The notes under the pieces were generated by a model. The model was not told the origin of the DNA. It saw nothing but the letters and a program-made list of their open reading frames with translations, and did no database searches. A DNA stretch of 20,949 nt from an uncultured Sphingomonas sp. (lineage in GTDB: Bacteria > Pseudomonadota > Alphaproteobacteria > Sphingomonadales > Sphingomonadaceae): NCBI GenBank assembly GCA_946482655.1, contig CAMLSA010000057.1:1-20949 (forward strand). Reading direction: 5' to 3'. The position numbers and the translations under genes were made by a program. This document shows, piece by piece, positions 14,550 to 20,949 of this stretch. The first letter of the stretch is position 1, and each line of letters begins with the position of its first letter.

Positions 14550-15848
14550 ATGATTCCCCGCTATTCCCGGGCCGAAATGGTGAAGATCTGGGAGCCCGAA
14601 ACGCGCTTCCGCATCTGGTTCGAAATCGAGGCGCATGCCACCGACGCGCTGGCGGAACTGGGGGTGGTGCCGAAGGACGCGGCCAAGGCGATCTGGGAGA
14701 AGGGTGCGTTCGAGGTCGAGCGGATCGACGCGATCGAGGCCGAGGTGAAGCACGACGTGATCGCCTTCCTCACCAACGTAGCCGAGCATGTCGGTGAGCC
14801 AGCCCGCTTCATGCACCAGGGCATGACCTCGTCGGACGTGCTCGACACCTGCCTGGCGGTGCAGCTCGCCCGCGCATCGGACATCCTGATCGCGGATCTC
14901 GACAGGCTTCTCGAGGTGCTCAAGCGCCGCGCGTTCGAGCATAAGATGACGCCAACGATTGGCCGCAGCCACGGCATCCATGCCGAGCCGGTCACTTTCG
15001 GGCTGAAGCTGGCGCAGGCCTATGCTGAATTTTCGCGCAATCGCGAGCGGCTGATCGCGGCGCGCAAGGATGTCGCGACCTGTGCGATATCGGGCGCCGT
15101 CGGCACCTTCGCCAATATCGATCCGCGCGTCGAGGCGCATGTCGCCGAGAAGATGGGGCTTGTCGTCGAGCCGGTTTCCACGCAGGTGATCCCGCGCGAC
15201 CGCCACGCGATGTTCTTCGCGACGCTGGGCGTCATCGCTTCGTCGGTGGAGCGGTTGGCGACCGAGATCCGCCACCTCCAGCGCACCGAAGTGCTCGAGG
15301 CCGAGGAATATTTTTCGCCGGGCCAGAAGGGATCGTCGGCGATGCCGCACAAGCGCAATCCGATCCTGACCGAAAACCTGACGGGGCTGGCGCGCCTGGT
15401 TCGCGGTTTCGTCACCCCCGCGCTCGAGAATGTCGCGCTGTGGCACGAGCGCGATATCAGCCATTCATCGGTCGAACGAATGATCGGCCCGGATGCGACG
15501 GTGACGCTCGACTTCGCGCTCGCCCGGCTGACTGGCGTGGTCGACAAGCTGCTCGTCTACCCCGTGCGTATGCAGAAGAATCTCGACCGGATGGGCGGGC
15601 TCGTCCACTCGCAGCGGGTCCTTCTCGCACTTACCCAGGCGGGGATCAGCCGCGAGGACGCCTATCGCATCGTTCAGCGCAACGCGATGAAGGTGTGGGA
15701 ATCGGATGGCGCGCTGTCGCTGCTGGAACTGCTCAAGGCCGACTCCCAGGTGATCGAAAAACTGAGCCCGGCCGAGTTGGAGGAGAAGTTCGACCTCGAT
15801 TATCACCTCAAGCATGTCGACACGATCTTCTCGCGGGTGTTCGGCTAA
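14550..15848 (+). CDS. purB: Adenylosuccinate lyase
   Basis: A 432-residue lyase of the fumarase/aspartase superfamily. It removes fumarate from SAICAR and from adenylosuccinate in purine synthesis, as a cytoplasmic tetramer. Seen: H68 in KHDV, H89 and TSSD (93-96) in MHQGMTSSD, catalytic H141 in GRSHGIHAEP, SGAVGT at 181-186, and the family signature GSSAMPHKRNP at 261-271 with the catalytic Ser on the mobile loop. H68, H89 and H141 have the same numbers as in Bacillus subtilis PurB, and the length is one residue different, so this is the short bacterial type and complete. ATG at 14550 has AAGGACA 4 nt upstream. Housekeeping; the downstream glycan genes are separated by 97 nt and a hairpin. 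Confidence 0.96.
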   Translation: MIPRYSRAEMVKIWEPETRFRIWFEIEAHATDALAELGVVPKDAAKAIWEKGAFEVERIDAIEAEVKHDVIAFLTNVAEHVGEPARFMHQGMTSSDVLDTCLAVQLARASDILIADLDRLLEVLKRRAFEHKMTPTIGRSHGIHAEPVTFGLKLAQAYAEFSRNRERLIAARKDVATCAISGAVGTFANIDPRVEAHVAEKMGLVVEPVSTQVIPRDRHAMFFATLGVIASSVERLATEIRHLQRTEVLEAEEYFSPGQKGSSAMPHKRNPILTENLTGLARLVRGFVTPALENVALWHERDISHSSVERMIGPDATVTLDFALARLTGVVDKLLVYPVRMQKNLDRMGGLVHSQRVLLALTQAGISREDAYRIVQRNAMKVWESDGALSLLELLKADSQVIEKLSPAELEEKFDLDYHLKHVDTIFSRVFG

Positions 15849-15890
15849 GGACCGCCAAACGATTGCCAGCGGGCACGATGCGGGGCATGT

Positions 15891-15916
15891 CTCGGCAGTC
15901 CGCCGCTCATGCCGAG
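15891..15916 (+). other. Hairpin between purB and the glycosyltransferase gene
   Basis: Perfect 7-bp arms CTCGGCA (15891-15897) and TGCCGAG (15910-15916) with a 12-nt loop. No U-tract follows, so it may be only a pause, a weak terminator or an RNA stability element. It is the only structure seen in the 97-nt gap. Confidence 0.3.
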
Positions 15917-15945
15917 CTGTGCGGCTCGGGAGCTCAGGGCGCAGC

Positions 15946-16953
15946 ATGATCCCCGCGCCAATATTGGTGCTGATCGTCAACTATCGCACGCCTGCGCTGA
16001 CGATCCAGGCGATCAACGCGATCGCGGGCGAGGTGAAGTCGCGCGGCGACACCCATCTCCTGGTGGTCGACAACGGCTCGCGGGACGGATCGGCCGCCAC
16101 CATCGTCACGGCAATCGGCGAATTGAATGTGAGCGGCTGCTGTTCTCTGCTGGCGCTCGAGACGAATATCGGCTTCGCGGCGGGCAATAATGCCGGGCTC
16201 GATCATTATCGGCATATCGCGGCGGCATCGGGCGGTGATCCGTGGCCGGAATTTGTCTGGCTGCTCAATCCCGACACGATCGCCGAGCCCGATGCGCTGG
16301 GCGCGCTGGTCGGCTTTCTTGCCGAACGGCCGGAGGCGGGTCTGGCTGGCGGGCGTTGCCTGAATCCTGAAGGCACTGTGCGCCACAGCGCCTTCCGCTT
16401 TCACTCGCCGGTCAGCGAGTTCGTCGCTGCGCTGGACCTCGGCCCGTTGCGCCGTCTGCTGTGGCGCCACGATGTCGTCATGCCGATCGAGAATCGCCCC
16501 TTCCGCGCCGAATGGCTGTCGGGATCACATCTCATGATCAGGGGAAGCGTGATCGAGCGCGTCGGCCTGCTGGATCCGCGCTATTTCCTCTATTTCGAGG
16601 AAACCGATTACTGCGCGCGTGCCGCCGATGCCGGCATCGAGGCCTGGCATGTCCCCGCCAGCCGTGTGATCCATATCGGCGGCCAGTCGACCGGTGTCAC
16701 AGGGGCGAAGCCCCGCGAGCGCCGCCCCCGGTATTGGTTCGCGTCGCGCGCGCGTTTTCTGCTGCGCCGCTACGGGCTGGCGGCAACTCATCTCGCCAAT
16801 CTGCTGTGGCTGCTCGCCGCGCCGCCCGGCGCGCTGCTGGCCCGGCTTCGCGGGCGGCCACGCCCGGACCCGCCGCACCTGTGGCGCGATTTCCTAACCC
16901 ATTATTATGGACCGGACGGCTTGATGTACCGGGCACGCGAGTTGGCGGCTTGA
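15946..16953 (+). CDS. GT2-family glycosyltransferase (rhamnosyltransferase-like)
   Basis: A 335-residue GT-A fold transferase that moves a sugar from a nucleotide donor to a growing surface glycan, at the cytoplasmic face. Seen: NYRT at 12-15, VVDNGSRDGS at 40-49, NIGFAAGNN at 74-82, LLNPDT at 106-111 (the DxD-equivalent), LSGSHLMIR at 191-199 and the acceptor motif YFEETDYC at 216-223 with H243. This set matches the WbbL/rhamnosyltransferase-like branch. A weak hydrophobic segment near 281-300 could be a membrane-associating helix. ATG at 15946 is chosen because the fold starts right after it; the Shine-Dalgarno is weak and the open frame runs upstream to 15814 into purB. Its stop codon overlaps the sulfotransferase start, so the two are translated together. 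Confidence 0.87.
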   Translation: MIPAPILVLIVNYRTPALTIQAINAIAGEVKSRGDTHLLVVDNGSRDGSAATIVTAIGELNVSGCCSLLALETNIGFAAGNNAGLDHYRHIAAASGGDPWPEFVWLLNPDTIAEPDALGALVGFLAERPEAGLAGGRCLNPEGTVRHSAFRFHSPVSEFVAALDLGPLRRLLWRHDVVMPIENRPFRAEWLSGSHLMIRGSVIERVGLLDPRYFLYFEETDYCARAADAGIEAWHVPASRVIHIGGQSTGVTGAKPRERRPRYWFASRARFLLRRYGLAATHLANLLWLLAAPPGALLARLRGRPRPDPPHLWRDFLTHYYGPDGLMYRARELAA

Positions 16954-17822
16954 GCGAAGGGCGGCTCCCCGATTTCGTGATCATCGGTGCGATGAAGGCG
17001 GCGACGAGTACGCTGCACATGCAGTTGTCCGCTCAGCCGGGCATCTTCATGAGCAGTCCCAAGGAACCGAATTTCTTCAGCGACGATGCGCAATGGGCGC
17101 GCGGCGTCGACTGGTATCGCAGCCTGTTCGCCTCCGCGCCAGCCGGCGCGCTCTGCGGCGAGGCCAGCACTCATTACACCAAATGGCCCACTCTGCCCGA
17201 GGCACTCCCCCGTCTGAGCGACACCTTACCTGGCGCAAGGCTGATCTATATGATGCGCCATCCGGTCGACCGGCTGATTTCGCATTACAGCCATGGCTGG
17301 CTAGAACGCTCGATCGAGGGCCCGATCGACATCGCGATGGAACGCCATCCCGAACTGGTCGACTATGGCCGCTACGCGATGCAGATCGCTCCTTGGCTGG
17401 ACGTCTTCGGCGCGACCAGCATCCTGCCCGTCTTCATGGAAAGGCTGATCGCGACCCCACAGATTGAGCTGGAGCGTGTCTGCGGCTTCCTCGGCTACGC
17501 CGCCACGCCGCTCTGGCACGACGGCATCGACCCGCAGAATGTCTCGGAAGAACGGCTCCGCGACAGCGCTTGGCGGGATCGGCTCGTCTACAATCCACTC
17601 GTCACCGCTCTGCGTCGCACGCTGGTGCCGGGCCCCATGCGTAACCGCATCAAGAGCGCGTGGCGGATGCGCGAGCGGCCGGTGATCGGCGGCGCCGCGC
17701 TTTTACGGGTAACACAGATATTCGATGACGACCTGAAGCAGCTCGGCACGATGCTCGGCACTTCGCTCGATTGCGGCAACTTCAAGCAGATCGTGTGCGA
17801 ACAGCCGCTGAACTGGGTCTAA
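16950..17822 (+). CDS. PAPS-dependent sulfotransferase
   Basis: A 290-residue sulfotransferase that transfers sulfate from PAPS to, presumably, a glycan hydroxyl. Seen: the 5'-phosphosulfate loop GAMKAATSTL at 13-22 (K16), KEPNFFSDD at 38-46 typical of the bacterial and heparan-type family, and the 3'-phosphate site RHPVDRLISHY at 103-113 (R103, S111). No signal peptide. The best start is a TTG at 16950, whose bases overlap the TGA of the upstream gene (TTGA). The next ATG falls within the PAPS loop and a GTG at about 16977 would remove residues just before it. The stop overlaps that of proC on the other strand by 4 nt. Substrate inferred from the neighbouring glycosyltransferase only. Confidence 0.82.
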   Translation: MSEGRLPDFVIIGAMKAATSTLHMQLSAQPGIFMSSPKEPNFFSDDAQWARGVDWYRSLFASAPAGALCGEASTHYTKWPTLPEALPRLSDTLPGARLIYMMRHPVDRLISHYSHGWLERSIEGPIDIAMERHPELVDYGRYAMQIAPWLDVFGATSILPVFMERLIATPQIELERVCGFLGYAATPLWHDGIDPQNVSEERLRDSAWRDRLVYNPLVTALRRTLVPGPMRNRIKSAWRMRERPVIGGAALLRVTQIFDDDLKQLGTMLGTSLDCGNFKQIVCEQPLNWV

Positions 17823-18622
17823 GCGCGCGCCGCGGCCGCAAGCTCTGCATTGCGCTTCGCCGATGCCGCTAGGGTCGCGCGCACCAGTGCCTTGAGCGCG
17901 TCGTTTTGATCGAGAACGTTGAGCCCCTCTCGTGTGCTGCCGCCTGGGCTGGCCACACGATCCGCCAGCACCGCTGGACTCTCATAAGACTGCGCGGCGA
18001 GCAGCCCCGATCCCTTCACCGTCGCCGTCGCGAGCCGTAGCGCCTGGTCCCTCGGCAATCCCAGAGCTGCGCCAGCCTCCGCCATCGCATCGATGAACCG
18101 GAACAGGAAGCCGGGGCCGCATCCCGACAGCGCCGTAACAGCGTCGAACAGCAGCTCCTCGTCGATCCACTCGACCAAGCCCAGCGGGGATACGAGACCG
18201 GCCGCCTCGGCACGAACGCCGTCATCGGCATCACGGGAATAGAGCGCGGTCACGCCTTCGCCGATCGACACCGGCAGGTTGGGCATGGCCCTGATGGTTG
18301 CCTGGGCGGAAAAAGCCTCGCGGAGGGTCTGCGTTTCGACGCCCGCCAGGATCGAGAGCAGCAAACGCGGCGCCCCGGCTTTCTGTGCGAAGGCCGATCG
18401 GATCTCGCCGAACTGCTGCGGCTTGACCGCAAGCACGAGAATATCAGGCTGTTCGCCGCCAGCTGGGATCTCGTGGAGCAGCCTCGCGCCCGCCGGAACG
18501 GCGGCGGCGAATGGATCGATCACGACAACCGGTAGATCCCAGCCGGGCGTCCCGAGCCAGCCGCGCAGCATCGCCCCGCCCATATTGCCGGCGCCGATCA
18601 GCCAGAGCGCCCGAGCGGTCAT
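17819..18622 (-). CDS. proC: Pyrroline-5-carboxylate reductase
   Basis: A 267-residue NADPH-dependent reductase making proline from pyrroline-5-carboxylate. Seen: the Rossmann motif GAGNMGGAM at 10-18, LAVKPQ at 64-69, RAMPN at 111-115, SGCGPGF at 166-172 and the P5CR C-terminal signature with SPGGST at 225-230. The length fits the family (about 265-275). It begins 4 nt after the ybjN stop, so the two are one operon. It ends inside the stop codon of the convergent sulfotransferase, leaving no room for a terminator between the genes. Cytoplasmic, housekeeping. Confidence 0.95.
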   Translation of the reverse strand: MTARALWLIGAGNMGGAMLRGWLGTPGWDLPVVVIDPFAAAVPAGARLLHEIPAGGEQPDILVLAVKPQQFGEIRSAFAQKAGAPRLLLSILAGVETQTLREAFSAQATIRAMPNLPVSIGEGVTALYSRDADDGVRAEAAGLVSPLGLVEWIDEELLFDAVTALSGCGPGFLFRFIDAMAEAGAALGLPRDQALRLATATVKGSGLLAAQSYESPAVLADRVASPGGSTREGLNVLDQNDALKALVRATLAASAKRNAELAAAARA

Positions 18623-18626
18623 GCGA

Positions 18627-19139
18627 TTAGGCCTCGCCCTGGGTCTCGATCATCGCGGCGGCAATGGCCTCTTGGGGAGTCTTGTCGCTCCAGAGCACGA
18701 ACTGAAATACCGGATAGAAGCGCTCGCACTCGTCGATGGCGGTTTCGATCAGCGTCTCGGCCTGGTCGAGCGTCAGCGTCGCATCGTCGCCTTGCGCCTC
18801 GAGCAGCGCGGCATGGCGGAACAGCACCATCGACGAGCTGGTCCACATTTCGAAATGGCCGAGCCACAGCTGCTCGTTGATCAAACCCATCGTCTCGTAC
18901 ATCGCGCCTTTCTTGTCCGCGGTGACGCGGATATCGGGCAGTGCCAGAAACTGGAGAACGCGATCTTCCTCGCGCCATACCGCGCGCAGCTCATATTGCG
19001 CCCAGCTCCCCTGGAACTGCGCGACGATCTCCTCGTCGCCGGCACGCTGGAACTCCCAGCCACGCGCCGCGAAATAATGCTCGAGCATATCGATGGGTGC
19101 GTTTGCGTCGCGCGAGGATTCAAAGTCGTCAACGTTCAT
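18627..19139 (-). CDS. YbjN domain-containing protein
   Basis: A 170-residue soluble protein of the YbjN family (a fold related to type III secretion chaperones). Typical features: N-terminal IDMLEHYFAARGW, the strand pair VAQFQGSWAQYELRAVW, and MGLINEQLWLGHFEMW in the middle, which is the family's most conserved block. E. coli YbjN affects stress, motility and envelope traits, but its mechanism is unknown. ATG at 19139 has CGGAG about 10 nt upstream. It precedes proC by 4 nt, a pairing I have seen often in sphingomonad genomes, so it is probably co-expressed with it. Confidence 0.85.
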   Translation of the reverse strand: MNVDDFESSRDANAPIDMLEHYFAARGWEFQRAGDEEIVAQFQGSWAQYELRAVWREEDRVLQFLALPDIRVTADKKGAMYETMGLINEQLWLGHFEMWTSSSMVLFRHAALLEAQGDDATLTLDQAETLIETAIDECERFYPVFQFVLWSDKTPQEAIAAAMIETQGEA

Positions 19140-19234
19140 TCGGGGCTAACTCCGCTGCCCAGACAATCGATCCGTGGCCCTTTAGCGGCTCCGATTCAAC
19201 CCGCGACCGCCATAAAGCTGTGGATAGCTGCGGG

Positions 19235-19492
19235 TCAGCCGTCCGTCTCGCCCCTGACCGACGCGAGCGCCTCGACTTTCGCCTTCAGCTCTTCCACTTC
19301 GTCCCTTGCCGCGGCGGCCATCGCCTTGACCGCCTCGAACTCCTCGCGGCTGACGAAGTCCATTCCCGCGATCCATTCCTTGACGCGCTCCTTGAACGAC
19401 GTCTCGGCTTCGCGCCCCATGCCCGCCAGCGTTCCGGCGGCGCCGTTCATCATCTTCACGAAATCGTCGAACAGGCGGTTTTCGGATTGCAT
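19235..19492 (-). CDS. ubiK: Ubiquinone biosynthesis accessory factor UbiK (BMFP domain)
   Basis: An 85-residue protein with the BMFP fold: an N-terminal amphipathic helix (ENRLFDDFVKMMNGAAGTL), the linker FVSREEFEAV, and a C-terminal coiled coil (DEVEELKAKVEAL). UbiK helps the aerobic Ubi complex in ubiquinone synthesis. Chosen start: ATG at 19492 with GAGGAA upstream; the open frame to 19582 would run into tspO. The gene lies 49 nt after tspO and 95 nt before ybjN on the same strand. Confidence 0.85.
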   Translation of the reverse strand: MQSENRLFDDFVKMMNGAAGTLAGMGREAETSFKERVKEWIAGMDFVSREEFEAVKAMAAAARDEVEELKAKVEALASVRGETDG

Positions 19493-19541
19493 GGTCAATT
19501 CCTCATATCTAGCGCTCCCGCCAACCGGAGGGGCGCGCGGA

Positions 19542-20102
19542 TCATTGAATGATGATTTGGGTATGGCCTGTCGAGGGCACAAGGGTCAGGCCGTAGGGGT
19601 TGAGCCGGTAGACCTGCCAGTTGAGCACCCCAGCAAACAGCAGCCAGGCCAGGCAGGGCAGCATCAGAAGCGCCGCGGCGCGCCGGATGTGCCAAAAGAT
19701 CAGCGTCGCAAGCCCGGCCCAGAGAAACGCCCCGAGGACCAGCCCGAAGGCGAGCATGATCCGGTGCATCGCGAAAAGAACAGGAGACCAGGCCAGCCCG
19801 AGTGCGAGCTGGACGACGAACAGCAGGATCGCCACGCCGCGCCCTTTGGCTCCCCGCGCGTTCAGGATGAAGGCCAGCGCGGCACCCATCATGGTGGCGA
19901 GGACCGACCAGGCAAAGGGGAACACCCATCGCTGCGGCATGATCGCCGGCTTCTCCAGCCGCTCGAACCACAGATTGCCGGCTGCCGAGTCTCCCAGTTT
20001 CGTCGAAACCAGGCTGAGCAGCAGGATCGCCGGAATTGTCACCAGCGCCCATCGCAGATAGGCTGTCCGCAACTGCCGGGCCGATGCGATCTCGCCGGTC
20101 AC
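19542..20102 (-). CDS. tspO: TspO/MBR family membrane protein
   Basis: A 186-residue membrane protein with five hydrophobic helices (about 17-34, 58-81, 88-112, 116-137, 143-165). Family marks: KPAIMPQRWVFPFAWSVLATMMG at 51-73, which carries the conserved Pro/Phe/Trp pattern, WSPVLF at 105-110, and the LNWQVYRLN end of helix 5 at 160-168. TspO proteins bind porphyrins and sterols and in alphaproteobacteria modulate tetrapyrrole or pigment gene expression. Start: GTG at 20102 overlaps the TGA of tlyA by 4 nt (GTGA), so translation is coupled. The last 15 residues are hydrophilic. Confidence 0.9.
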   Translation of the reverse strand: MTGEIASARQLRTAYLRWALVTIPAILLLSLVSTKLGDSAAGNLWFERLEKPAIMPQRWVFPFAWSVLATMMGAALAFILNARGAKGRGVAILLFVVQLALGLAWSPVLFAMHRIMLAFGLVLGAFLWAGLATLIFWHIRRAAALLMLPCLAWLLFAGVLNWQVYRLNPYGLTLVPSTGHTQIIIQ

Positions 20103-20839
20103 GCTGCTTTGACCGCGCCCATCAGGAACTCGATATTGCCTTCGGGCCCGGTGATCGGGCTCGGCGTTATCCCTTGGCAGCGCCAGCCCTGGCTCTCGAT
20201 CCAGCCGGAGGCCTCGGCGCAGACCCGCTCATGCACCGCTGGATCGCGGACCACTCCGCCCTTGCCCAGCTCGGCGCGTCCGGCTTCGAACTGCGGCTTG
20301 ATCAGCGCGATCAGCCGCGCGCCAGACCGAGCGAAACCGATCGCGGTCGCGAGCACCTTCGCCAGCGAGATGAAGCTCGCATCGCAGACGATCATGTCGA
20401 CGGGTTCGGGGATCTCGGCGGCGGTCAGGTGCCGGGCATTGGTCTGCTCATGGACGATCACGCGGGGATCGTTGCGCAATCTCCAGGCGAGCTGATTGGT
20501 GCCGCTATCGACCGCATAGACCTTCTCCGCGCCGCCGGCCAGCAGCACGTCAGTGAAGCCGCCCGTCGACGATCCCACGTCGATCGCCACGACACCCTCG
20601 GCGCTCCAGCCGAAATGGGAAAGGCCATGCGCCAATTTGATCCCGCCGCGCGAGACCCAGGGATGATCGCGCCCGCGCACCTCGATCGCGGCATCGGGCT
20701 TCAGCGCCTGCCCCGCCTTCTCGATCTTGCGCTCGCCGGAAAAAACGAGACCCGCCAGGATCAGCGCCTGCCCCCGCGCGCGACTTTCCACCAGACCGCG
20801 GTCCACCAGCAACTGATCGGCCCGCACGCCAGCCGCCAT
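20099..20839 (-). CDS. tlyA: TlyA-family 2'-O-methyltransferase (S4 + FtsJ-like)
   Basis: A 246-residue TlyA-type rRNA 2'-O-methyltransferase; homologues modify 16S and/or 23S rRNA and are often annotated as hemolysin. Seen: an N-terminal S4 RNA-binding domain (about 4-60), SRGGIKL at 63-69, SAM motif I AIDVGSSTGGFTD at 85-97, DASFISL at 153-159, KPQFEAG at 181-187 and GPEGNIEFL at 231-239. A K-D-K-E arrangement (K68, D153, K181, E237) fits the FtsJ-type catalytic tetrad. ATG at 20839 has CGGAG upstream; the open frame to 20917 would run through the tRNA and is rejected. It starts 17 nt after the tRNA-Val CCA end and overlaps tspO by 4 nt. Confidence 0.93.
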   Translation of the reverse strand: MAAGVRADQLLVDRGLVESRARGQALILAGLVFSGERKIEKAGQALKPDAAIEVRGRDHPWVSRGGIKLAHGLSHFGWSAEGVVAIDVGSSTGGFTDVLLAGGAEKVYAVDSGTNQLAWRLRNDPRVIVHEQTNARHLTAAEIPEPVDMIVCDASFISLAKVLATAIGFARSGARLIALIKPQFEAGRAELGKGGVVRDPAVHERVCAEASGWIESQGWRCQGITPSPITGPEGNIEFLMGAVKAA

Positions 20840-20856
20840 GCTGTTGCTCCGGGAAA

Positions 20857-20932
20857 TGGTGGGCGGTGACGGTCTCGAACCGCCGACCCTCTCGGTGTAA
20901 ACGAGATGCTCTACCAACTGAGCTAACCGCCC
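20857..20932 (-). tRNA. tRNA-Val (anticodon TAC), CCA encoded
   Basis: A 76-nt cloverleaf read on the minus strand. Acceptor 5' GGGCGGT pairs with ACCGCCC, followed by discriminator A and encoded CCA. The D-arm contains AGCTCAGTTGGTAGAGC, the anticodon stem TCTCG / CGAGA encloses the loop TTTACAC with anticodon TAC, and the T-arm has GGTTCGAGACC. It reads GUA and probably other Val codons. It lies at the upstream end of the tlyA run. Confidence 0.97.
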
Positions 20933-20949
20933 GAACTGCAGGAATGGCG

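Noticed and set aside
14508..15464. 318-codon minus-strand frame
   Set aside because: Antisense to purB, which has all catalytic residues.
18279..20495. 738-codon plus-strand open frame
   Set aside because: It runs antisense through proC, ybjN, ubiK, tspO and tlyA, all of which carry clear family motifs; its composition is typical of a shadow frame.
20840..20917. N-terminal extension of TlyA
   Set aside because: It would translate through the tRNA-Val gene; the S4 domain begins right after the ATG at 20839.
1..20949. CRISPR array, insertion sequence or prophage
   Set aside because: No spaced direct repeats of CRISPR length, no transposase or integrase motifs, and no terminal inverted repeats were found on reading both strands.

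Overview
The window is high-GC alphaproteobacterial chromosome, most likely from a sphingomonad (order Sphingomonadales). The basis is the overall GC-rich codon use, the YdbH/YnbE/YdbL set, the tlyA-tspO-ubiK-ybjN-proC run and the phylogenetic flavour of the proteins. The genus cannot be fixed from sequence alone. No phage, insertion sequence or CRISPR array is visible. One lower-GC gene, an alkylsulfatase, looks like an acquired insert.

Layout. (1) 1-1289: the 3' part of a membrane hybrid histidine kinase, convergent with (2) a minus-strand operon ydbH-ynbE-ydbL (5061-1306) for an inner-to-outer membrane lipid bridge. (3) 5222-8612: a tightly packed plus-strand operon with a 596-residue methyltransferase-like protein, a small class I methyltransferase and a KdsD/KpsF-type arabinose-5-phosphate isomerase. 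This looks like a surface-glycan (Kdo-linked) cassette. (4) 10393-8680, minus: a small orphan helical protein, a DGPF/YciI-family protein and a BKACE (DUF849) Claisen-type enzyme. (5) 10593-11285: radC. (6) 13346-11370, minus: an exported SdsA1-type alkylsulfatase of lower GC, with a perfect 8-bp-arm inverted repeat just upstream. (7) 14281-13667, minus: an exported Ala/Pro-rich EF-hand protein followed by a C(UUCG)G terminator. (8) 14550-17822: purB, then a GT2 glycosyltransferase whose stop codon overlaps the TTG start of a sulfotransferase. (9) 20932-17819, minus: tRNA-Val(TAC), tlyA, tspO, ubiK, ybjN and proC, closely spaced.

How it fits together. Much of the window concerns the cell envelope: phospholipid transport to the outer membrane (YdbH/YnbE/YdbL), Kdo precursor supply with methyltransferases, and a glycosyltransferase-sulfotransferase pair that probably builds or caps a sulfated glycan. 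The rest is housekeeping (purB, proC, ubiK, tlyA, radC, tRNA-Val) and accessory metabolism (alkylsulfatase, BKACE).

The least explained parts are the methyltransferase/KdsD operon, the GT2-sulfotransferase pair, the YciI-BKACE pair and the palindrome upstream of the sulfatase. A similar promoter-like spacing (TTGCxx-N16-CTAxGC) precedes ydbH and purB, with a weaker version before radC. Two of these would give nearly leaderless mRNAs. All functions are read from sequence and remembered family features; no database search was run.
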